A DNA stretch of 48,315 bases from Clostridiales bacterium (GTDB lineage: Bacteria; Bacillota; Clostridia; Saccharofermentanales; Saccharofermentanaceae), in the NCBI GenBank assembly GCA_017545245.1, contig JAFWPB010000049.1, positions 1 through 48,315 on the forward strand, in the 5' to 3' direction. Under the pieces are notes generated by a model. That model saw only the letters and a program-made list of their open reading frames with translations. It searched no databases and was not told the DNA's origin. Shown one piece after another: positions 8,121 to 16,700 of the stretch. Position numbers and translations under genes: made by a program. Positions within the stretch are counted from its first letter, which is position 1, and each line of letters begins with the position of its first letter.

Positions 8121-8435
8121 ATGGCCGCTTCGAAGAATAATGAGAATAAGAGCGGGTCACAGGCTTCAAGGGAGAAGGAGCTTTCACCGAACCTGCAGAA
8201 AGACGCAATCTTTGATACTCTGACGAGTATGCTTTCCGAGCTTCTGGACATGCCGAAGAAGGACTTCCACCCGGATACGATGCTCTTTGAGGAGTTGCCG
8301 TTAGATTCCCTGCAACTGTATGAATTGGTCGTTGATCTTGAGACGAAATATGATCTTCATATTTCCGATGAGGCGATCGAGAAGGTGCAGACCATCGACG
8401 ATGTAGTCGAGATGATCAGCTTCGCCAAGAGCTAA
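8121..8435 (+). CDS. Acyl carrier protein with N-terminal extension
   Basis: The protein has 104 residues. The start at ATG 8121 follows GGAGG (8110-8114) and is one base after the marR stop. The phosphopantetheine site is Ser63 in LPLDSLQLYEL, where most ACPs have DSLD or DSLE; here Gln follows Leu. The last ~75 residues form the usual acidic four-helix ACP. The first ~28 residues are a hydrophilic extension (MAASKNNENKSGSQASREKE) not seen in housekeeping AcpP. It is probably a specialised or second ACP working with the flanking regulator and lipid kinase rather than the main fatty-acid ACP. No synthase, transacylase or phosphopantetheinyl transferase gene is nearby. Confidence 0.85.
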   Translation: MAASKNNENKSGSQASREKELSPNLQKDAIFDTLTSMLSELLDMPKKDFHPDTMLFEELPLDSLQLYELVVDLETKYDLHISDEAIEKVQTIDDVVEMISFAKS

Positions 8436-8457
8436 ATCAGTAAACGGGGATATTGTT

Positions 8458-9423
8458 TTGCAGTACGTTTTTATAGTCAATGCAAATATACATAAAAAGC
8501 AGAGAAAAGCTTTTGAAAAGACGATCCTGAGTTTTCCGAAAGATCTTCGTTCGAAAACGATCGTTAAGTTTACGCGTTATGAACATCACGCGGAGAAGCT
8601 TGCAATTGCTTTTTCCGAGAGATACGGATCCGAGTGTATCATCTTCGCCTGCGGTGGAGATGGAACGGTCCACGAGATCGCCAATGCACTTGCGTTCCGT
8701 AGTTCGCCGATGGGTGTGATTCCGCTGGGTACGTGTAACGATTTTGTGCGTACTCTGTATTCTGCGGAGGCCTGCAAGAACCCGCTTTCTATCTTGAAAA
8801 GACTCGAGAGTCCGGAGATCCGTCCGGTCGATATGCTTCGTATCGACAGTTACGATGCGCTTGGAAACCACCTTCCGATCTGGAGCCGTTATAGTCTGAA
8901 TATCGCTTCGATGGGTCTGGATACACTTGTTCAGGCAAAGGCGAAGCAGATGGTCGCGAAGCATCCGAAGAGCATGTTCTATAGGAAAAATGCCTATTCT
9001 CTGGCGGCGGTATCCTGCCTGCTTGCCGGCTGGCGTTACAAGATGGACTATGCGATCGAGCTGGAAAACGGAGAGATTATGGAGAAGAAGAATGTCCGGT
9101 ATTCTCTGGTCAGTATCTGCAATGGACGCTACTATGGCGGCGGTTTTTGTCCGGCGCCCAATGCCGAGATCGATGATGGAGTCCTTGATGTCTGCCTTGT
9201 TGACCACATGACACGTACAAAAGCATTTTCGCAGCTTCTGAAGTATAAGAAGGGACATCACGTCGGCCAGCCCGGCTTTACGATGTACCGCTCCACGAGT
9301 GGAATCTTCTCTTCTTTGGATAGTAATTTTCAGCTTCAGGGAAACTACGATGGCGAGGACTTTTTCGGGCATAAGATCCGCTATGAGATCGTCCCGAAGG
9401 CAATCCGTATCGCGGTGTACTGA
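8458..9423 (+). CDS. Diacylglycerol/lipid kinase (YegS/BmrU/DgkB family)
   Basis: The protein has 321 residues. It starts at a TTG (8458) 9 bases after GGGG; no ATG is available before conserved sequence (QYVFIVNANIHKKQRKAF). The DAGK catalytic domain shows ACGGDGTVHEIANAL, which is the nucleotide-binding GGDGT loop, and GVIPLGTCNDFVRTL, where the usual GTxNDFAR is GTCNDFVR. The C-terminal part carries the beta-sandwich with GGGFCPAPNAEIDDG. The family phosphorylates diacylglycerol or related lipids, returning them to phospholipid synthesis. It is the last gene of the marR-acp-dgk operon and converges on plsC, which makes phosphatidic acid from the acyl side. Confidence 0.9.
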   Translation: MQYVFIVNANIHKKQRKAFEKTILSFPKDLRSKTIVKFTRYEHHAEKLAIAFSERYGSECIIFACGGDGTVHEIANALAFRSSPMGVIPLGTCNDFVRTLYSAEACKNPLSILKRLESPEIRPVDMLRIDSYDALGNHLPIWSRYSLNIASMGLDTLVQAKAKQMVAKHPKSMFYRKNAYSLAAVSCLLAGWRYKMDYAIELENGEIMEKKNVRYSLVSICNGRYYGGGFCPAPNAEIDDGVLDVCLVDHMTRTKAFSQLLKYKKGHHVGQPGFTMYRSTSGIFSSLDSNFQLQGNYDGEDFFGHKIRYEIVPKAIRIAVY

Positions 9424-9485
9424 GTTCCGGAAAATGAGACTCCGCGGCGGGCGCGGCTCCAGTGAAAAGATATATATATGAGCAA

Positions 9486-9523
9486 TAAAAACGGGCGGTC
9501 TGATTGGCCGTCCGCTGTATTTT
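9486..9523. terminator. Bidirectional terminator between lipid kinase gene and plsC
   Basis: CGGGCGGTC (9492-9500) pairs with GGCCGTCCG (9506-9514), with two G-U wobbles in RNA. AAAAA on the left (9486-9491) gives a T-tract for the minus-strand plsC transcript, and TGTATTTTA on the right serves the plus strand. Confidence 0.75.
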
Positions 9524-9531
9524 ACTGAAGA

Positions 9532-10260
9532 TTACTGAAGATTCACGTCTTTTGCTTCCATTTCTTTCATCCACTGGTAGATGGCTTCCGTCATCTTGTG
9601 CGCATCGCGGCCGTAATCGTCCGGCATAAAGGGTTTCCCGAAATGGATGGTGATGCGCTTTCTCCTGTGGTTTTTCTTATCCCAGGTCTGTGGTCTCTTC
9701 ATGTGACGGGACCAGGCCTGATATCCGCCCTCGATGTAGATGGGAAGAAGCGGTACATCCGCTTTGACGGAGAGATATGCCGCGCCATCCTTAAATTCGG
9801 CGACCTTACCATCGTGCGTTCTTGTGCCCTCAGGATGAACCAGGATCAGGTTGCCCTTCTCCAGTTCTTTTTTTGCTTTAATAAGGCCACGGACCGGGTT
9901 GCCGAAACGGTCAACAGCGATACCACGACCAACGTGCATCATGGCACGGCCGAGTCCGCCGTAGTTGGTCTCCAAGTCGGATGCTGCCAGAGAGCAGAAA
10001 TACTTTCTGTGCTTTCTCGGCAGGAAACTCATGATCCACATACCATCGGCATAGGTCTGGTGGTTGGAACAAACGACATATGGGTTGTCAGCCGGAATAT
10101 TCTCCCTTCCGTCTGCACGAAGCTTCACAAGGATCTTTGTCACCCGCATGGAAAAGTGATACCAGAACCAGCCGGAGAAGCCTCTCGGAGTCGGGTACTT
10201 CTTATTCAGGTCCTCTGCTGACGTGCTCTGCGCCGCAGATGTGTTTTCTTTCTCAGCCAC
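9532..10260 (-). CDS. plsC: 1-acyl-sn-glycerol-3-phosphate acyltransferase (PlsC family)
   Basis: The protein has 242 residues. It starts at a GTG (10258-10260 on the plus strand) preceded on the minus strand by AGGGGA at 8 bases. Acyltransferase block I is NHQTYAD (NHx4D) and block III is VHPEGTRTHDG (EGTR), the active site and glycerol-phosphate binding motifs of PlsC. A hydrophobic N-terminal stretch before block I would place it at the membrane face. The reaction acylates lysophosphatidic acid to phosphatidic acid. It has its own TTGACA promoter and converges with the marR-acp-dgk operon. Confidence 0.9.
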   Translation of the reverse strand: MAEKENTSAAQSTSAEDLNKKYPTPRGFSGWFWYHFSMRVTKILVKLRADGRENIPADNPYVVCSNHQTYADGMWIMSFLPRKHRKYFCSLAASDLETNYGGLGRAMMHVGRGIAVDRFGNPVRGLIKAKKELEKGNLILVHPEGTRTHDGKVAEFKDGAAYLSVKADVPLLPIYIEGGYQAWSRHMKRPQTWDKKNHRRKRITIHFGKPFMPDDYGRDAHKMTEAIYQWMKEMEAKDVNLQ

Positions 10261-10295
10261 GTTCTGTATCCCCTTATATAGATCATACTTTAGAT

Positions 10296-10324
10296 ATGCT
10301 AGACCACATTCGGGGGATTGTCAA
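10296..10324 (-). promoter_or_regulatory. plsC: Promoter of plsC
   Basis: Read on the minus strand, TTGACA (TGTCAA at 10319-10324) and TAGCAT (ATGCTA at 10296-10301) are spaced 17 bp. A copy of the recurring decamer AAAAGCACTT (10328-10337) sits immediately upstream of the -35. Confidence 0.75.
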
Positions 10325-10359
10325 TCAAAAAGCACTTAGCTCTCTGCCTGGCAGTGACT

Positions 10360-10585
10360 TTACCGCCATGTGGCGTGTTCTTTTGGGTTTTGGCGGTAAC
10401 AAAACCTGATTACCGCCAAGCTGTTGAAAACTTGCAGAAAAGGCGGTATTTTCTGACGCTTTTGGGACGATTTCTTTGACATTTACCGCCCGAAAAGCAC
10501 TTCCCTTCGGATTTGGCGGTAATTGCCCTTGAGATGTCAAAGATTTTACCGCCATATTTTGACTTCCTAAGCGGTTTGGCGGTAA
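10360..10585. repeat. Array of four 40-bp palindromic units, TTACCGCC-N24-GGCGGTAA
   Basis: Left arms start at 10360, 10410, 10483 and 10546. Right arms start at 10392, 10442, 10515 and 10578, so the start-to-start distance is 32 bp in all four units. One arm is GGCGGTAt; the rest are exact. Centres of 24 bases are mostly different, though units 3 and 4 share ACTTCC at the same offset and unit 3 holds AAAAGCACTT. The rigid spacing, about three helical turns, suits two half-sites on one face of DNA or a uniform hairpin. The design matches the 87-234 array but uses a different word. Confidence 0.85.
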
Positions 10586-10657
10586 TGGTCTCTCTTTAGA
10601 GCAGAAGAAGCGCAGATCCAAAGGCGAAATCTCAAATGGTTTTGGCCTGTATTCCAG

Positions 10658-10686
10658 TTGAAAAAGCACTTGCTCGGATATAGAAT
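10658..10686 (+). promoter_or_regulatory. Promoter of the giant LRR gene
   Basis: TTGAAA (10658-10663) and TAGAAT (10681-10686) are spaced exactly 17 bp. The spacer contains AAAAGCACTT overlapping the -35 end (10662-10671). The leader to ATG 10781 is about 90 bases. Confidence 0.65.
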
Positions 10687-10780
10687 GATTAATAAGTATT
10701 GATATCGTTCTCTGTGTGAGATTGTGCCGTTGGGTAGGGCATAAAAGCGAGAATGATGTATACGTATTGGGGGTGTTTTC

Positions 10781-13700
10781 ATGAGAAAAAAGAGAGTAAT
10801 CGCAGGCTTGTTATCTGTTGCTATGGCTATTCCGATGATGAATGTTTTGTTGGCGGGAAAGCGTATAAACGCCTATTCTAGGGGAGATAACACTGTTACA
10901 TCCTTATCGCAGAATACTCTGCGCAGCTATGATCCGACAGGAGCGACGAATTCCCCAACTCCGGTGACATTGGATGATACGACTACACCTACTCCGTTGC
11001 CGGAAGGCTGGGTCGAGATCAATGAGACAAATTTCCCAGACGAAGTTTTTCGAGACTGTGTTGAGAAAGCGTGCGATAAAAATACAGATTATCTGCTCTC
11101 TCCTAATGAGATTTCTTCATGTACATATCTGTATGCTGGATCTTGGAGCTCGAAAAAAATACAATCGTGTCAAGGCATTGAATTCTTGACAAATTTGTCG
11201 GGTTTTGATTGCACAAATAACCAATTAACTACTCTGGATTTGAGTTCTGTTTCCCAACTGCGCACTCTTAATTGTTCCAACAATCAATTAACGGAACTGG
11301 ACTTGAGTCAAGTACCCAATTTGAGCACTCTTGATTGTTCCAACAATCAATTAACGGAACTGGACTTGAGTTATGTCCCCAACATAAGTACTCTTAGTTG
11401 TTCTAATAATCCACTGACAACGCTTAACGTGAATACACTAACACAACTGACATACCTATATTGCACTGCTAATCAATTGACAGCATTGGATGTAAGTGAT
11501 CTCACAAAACTATATTCTCTTGATTGTTCCAATAATCAATTGACAACATTGGATGTAAGTGATCTCACAAACCTAGATACTCTTAAATGTTCCAATAATC
11601 AACTGACAACGTTGGATGTTAGTAGCTTGTCGTATTTACATACACTCTTCTGTGCTAAGAATGCGATCAACGATTTGATCTTTGGTACAACATCTCATCT
11701 TCGTGAGATAAACTGTTCCAATAATCAACTATCTCAGTTGGATATTAGCAACATACCGTTTTTACAAGTACTTAATTGTTCTGATAATAAACTGACAGAA
11801 CTGAACGCGAACGAACCAACGAACCTAACTAGTTTGATTTGCAATAACAACCTTCTCACTTCACTTGACGTCAGCAAAAATGTAACTTTGCATATTCTTG
11901 AGTGTTACGGAAATAATCTCTCATCGTTTGATTTATCCATACATTCTATCTTGATTCATATGGCAGATGATGATCATCCAAATTTTTCATCAGAGTATGT
12001 TTGCCATGAGGCAGGAACCTTAATTATTGGTGAGAATGAATATAGCAATGTGTGCTTAAAATACGATTTTGATACGGAGATTATTCCTAATGAGTTTTCT
12101 GTTACACCTACACCTACTCCAAGTCCTGTGCCGCCGACACCTACTCCGAGTTCGGATTTTGAGATCAATGAAATCTTTTTTCCTGATGAGAATTTTCGGA
12201 TATATGTAAAGAGAACATGTGATCATGATGGTGACAACATACTCTCGAAAAGCGAGTTGGATACTGTTCGTTGTATAAATGTTTATGGTAATGTTGAGTC
12301 ACTTCAAGGAATTCAATTCTTCACTAATCTGGAAGAATTAATGTGTGAAAATAATAAACTTACAGAAATCGATGTCAGCGAACTGCCCAATATAAAAAAC
12401 CTTATGTGTCGGAATAATCTGTTAACAGAAATTCACCTTGGTCAGCAGACTCAACTTAGGTATCTCGATTGTCAAAATAACAGCATCAGTGAGATTGACA
12501 TATCTGGATGTCCTTTATTGTGTCGATTAGTGAATGAATCGACTAACTATGGTAATTCTTTATATACAGAGTATAGCAACAATCTGTTTATAGAAGAACT
12601 GAATACCTCGATACCATTGCGCTTGGCTTGTGATGCAAGTACAAACATTATTACGAGTCATTTGACGCCAACACCGACGGATACACCAACTCCAGAACCA
12701 CCTCCGGATACTCCAACTCCGGTTCCGACAACGGATACGCCTACACCTACTCCGCTACCGGAAGGTTGGGTCGAAATCAATGAAACTAATTTCCCGGATG
12801 AGAACTTCAGGTTCATGATTTCGAAAACTGCCGACAAGGATAGAGATGGCGTATTGTCTTCTGCGGAGATTTCAAGCACGACTGATTTGTTTCTTGGAAT
12901 TGCATCGTCAGTATATAACAAACCTATTTCTTCGCTGGAAGGTATTGAGTATTTTACGAGCCTGACCTACCTTGACTGTTCCAATAATCAAATCACTTCT
13001 TTGGATGTTAGCCAGCTCACAAAGCTTATTACATTTAATTGTTCCAACAATCCGCTGACGTCATTAAATCTGGGCCAGCTTACATCGCTTATCGCCATTA
13101 CGTGCGAAAACACTTCTTTGGAAGGTTTAAATCTCAGTCAGCTCTCCAATCTTTCCCGCCTTGAATGTTCCGGGAGTCAGCTGAAAACGCTGGACGTAAG
13201 CCAGAATACGAATTTAGTGTCTTTGGACTGTTCGGAAAACCAGCTGTCTTCTCTGAATCTTGGCAGCCTCCAAAGACTTAACAGCATTACTTGTTCCGGC
13301 AATCAATTGACAATGTTGGATGTAAGTAAAATACCCGGATTGAGATCCCTGAATTGTGAGAATAATCTTCTTGTCGGATTGGATTTTGGCAGTATAGCTG
13401 ATTTGCACGACCTGAATTGTGCAAACAATCAGCTTACGAGTCTTGATATCAGTAATGGTCTTTATATCACCCAGATCGATTGCTCCCACAATCAATTGAC
13501 ATTTTTTGATGTAAGCGGATTGCGGAATCTCATTACACTTGATTGCTCCAACAATGCGATATCTGTATTAAATGTTGTTGGCCCGAATGCTATACGCACT
13601 CTTATCTGTGACCATAACGATCTTGATGTACTGGACATCAGTAAGAATGTATCGCTTGAGACGCTTGTGTGCTATGCGAACGGGTTCAGTTCTTTTGACT

Positions 13701-16700
13701 TGTCTGTACATTCCAAACTGATTAAAGTCGTGAAACCGGAATTTTTGAAAGATTCTTCTGAGTATACATGGTATGAAGGTTCAATAGCCATTGAAGAAGA
13801 ACCAATGTACAATATTAACTTGTGTTTGAAGTGCGATAAAGATACGGAGATCGTTCCTAACGAGTTCTCTGTGACACCAACGCCTTCCCCGAGCCCGGCT
13901 CCAACTGTGGATACACCTACACCTATACCTACACCAATCGAGTATGTTGAAATCAATGAGGAGAATTTCCCTGATGAGGGATTCCGGACCTTTGCCCAGT
14001 GGAATAATCAGGATAATGATAATGTATTATCCCGGTTTGAGCTGGATCAGGTAACAAGCATAGGCTCATTCCCCACGGTTGTCTATTCACTAAAAGGAAT
14101 AGAGTATTTCACAAACACGGAAGTTCTGACTTGCAACGGTAGTAAAGTTACCGAATTAGATGTTAGCAGTTTATCGAAACTGAAAAGGCTTTCATGTGAG
14201 TATGTGCCGCTTTCAGACCTGAAACTTGGCAATCTTGAGAATCTCCAAATGCTGATTTGTACTGATACTTTTCTTAAAACCATTGATATATCAGATTGCC
14301 CATTATTGGTCAGATTAGTCAAAGAAACATCTTGTACAGTAAATGGTCCACACAAGATATATAGTGGCTCGCTATTTGTTGAAGAATTGAATGATACAGT
14401 AGATGTCCGTCTGGTATGCGATCTGGATACACAGCTTATTACGGAAAAGGTGCAAAATACACCTACTCCGCTGCCAGGTACATTTGTTGAAATCAATGAG
14501 GACAATTTCCCGGACGAGAACTTCCGGAACGAGTTGAAAAGCAATGTAGATGTAAACAAGAATAATGTTCTTTCTAGTTTCGAGATTAGTAATGTTATTG
14601 CCCTTACATGCAGAGAATATACTTCGCTGGAAGGCCTTGAGTACTTCACGAATCTTAAGTCCCTAACGTGTACAGGCTGCAATGCGGACTACTTGAATCT
14701 TGATGTTTTCGAGAAACTTGAACATGTCATAGGAGATTATTGCACGGTTACGTCGATTGATGTTGGCACGAATCCAAACTTGCTGAGTTTTGAATGGACA
14801 AGAGGTTCCCTTAAAAACCTCTATATTTCCGATTGCACAAATCTGAGCTACATCAACTGTTCCGGCAACCAATTGGAACGATTAAGTTTTAGTGAATTGC
14901 CGAATCTGACAACCCTGAATTGTTCCGATAATCAACTGTCTGACATCGAATTGGATGAAGTATCGGGTATTACCAGTTTGAATTGTTCCAAGAATCAGTT
15001 TAAAGATTTGAATTGGAATCACCTAACGGGTGTTACCAATCTGGACTGTTCAAATAACCAGCTGTTTGAATTGGAATTGGATAAGGTACCGGGTATTACC
15101 GTCTTGAATTGTTCGGATAATCAGCTTTCTGAATTGGATGTGCTTGGACTGGCTGGTCTTCAGAAACTCCAGTGCTATGGAAACAGCATTAGCGAACTGG
15201 AGATTTCACTTGACTCGGAGATCAGCAGCGTTCTGAAGCCTGCATATAAGAAGGATTCGAATCAGTTCAACTGGTACGAGGGAGAACCGGCCAGTACAGA
15301 TCTTCTCTTTAAGAGTGATGCCGATACATCGGTCATTTTCTATGATCCTTCGTTTGGAGCCACGCCTACTCCGATTCATGTTAACAGTGGAGCATTCATG
15401 GATCCGCGATTTGAATCTTATTTGTTCCAAGAGTTTGATACGGATCAAGATTGGAATCTTTCCTGGAATGAACTCAAAGAGGTCAAAACTTTACAGCTCA
15501 ATGATGTCCCGATCGACTCTTTGCAGGGAATCGAATATCTTGCCAATCTTGAAGTGCTCGAGAAGACAGATGGCGGATTAACGGAGTTGGATGTTAGTAA
15601 AAATACGGAACTGAAATCGCTTAAATGTCAGTCCAATTCCCTGACGTCTTTGACCTTGGGTAACAACGCGAAACTGGAATACCTGGATTGTTCCGGAAAC
15701 AGCATTGTATCTTTGGATCTGAGTAAGTGTACCAGTCTGAAACAGCTATACTGCTATGACAACGAACTCGCTTCTTTGAATGTGAGCGGGTGCCCGGATC
15801 TTTATGTATTGAAAGCACATTTTAACAATTTTATTGATCTGGATATATCATCGAATAGCAGTTTGAGTGCTTTGCGTGACCGTACAAAATGGAATAGAGA
15901 AATCCACCAATACAACATGTTCTCTGACACGAATGCCAGTGGTGACGAATGTGCTCTTACCTATGACTTGATCGTATGGCCTTCTGGTTCGGATGTAGGC
16001 TATTCTTATAGGCATTACAGTGTGCCGGTTCCGATTGACGAATACAATTTCCCTGATTCAGAGTTTAGAAACTATGTAAGGTATTTCCTCGATTTGAATA
16101 AGGATAATGCTCTTACCTGGAATGAACTGGCGCGGGTTGGTTCAATCGATGTCAGTGAGAGTTCGATTGAATCGCTGGAAGGAATATCCTACTTCGTAGT
16201 TTTGGATAGACTCGATTGCAGTAATGCCCAGTTACAAAAATTGGATCTCAGTTTCAATGTATTCTTGCGTTATCTGGATTGTAGCGGAAATAAGTTAACT
16301 TCTTTGACGTTAGGCGACGGGAGTTCGAGTGGTGTCGCATGTCTTTATCCGCTTGAAACTTTGAATTGCAGCGATAACCTGCTGACGTCCTTGGATTTGA
16401 GACAGTGTTACTCTCTCCGTGGCTTGCAATGCCATTATAACGCTCTGACTTCGCTCGATATCTCTTCTTGTGAGTATTTAAACTACATGTATTATAATTT
16501 CTTCGGACATGCTTATGATCGTGAAGAGTATTACCGTACCCACGAGAGTGAATACTATTGTTCTGCTTACGATGGAACGAATACGCTTTCCTTTGATTTC
16601 CTCGTGAATCTGAAAACGGAGAGCGAAGAGATCCCGGCGATGTTTTCATTCACTCCGGTTGCGATTAACGAGACAACATTCCCGGATGATAACTTTCGTG

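Larger units (their letters stand above)
10261..10780. other. 520-base noncoding region between plsC and the giant LRR gene
   Basis: No gene is supported here. The region contains the minus-strand plsC promoter (10296-10324), four 40-bp palindromic units (10360-10585), three copies of AAAAGCACTT (10328, 10493, 10662), the plus-strand promoter of the giant LRR gene (10658-10686) and its ribosome site GGGGGTG (10768-10774). Short open frames across the array have no ribosome sites and follow the repeats, so they are not called. Confidence 0.75.

Noticed and set aside
10360..10585. CRISPR-like or MITE-like element
   Set aside because: Repeated arms are only 8 bp with alternating orientation, spacers are short and irregular, and no target duplication or terminal repeat bounds the whole region.
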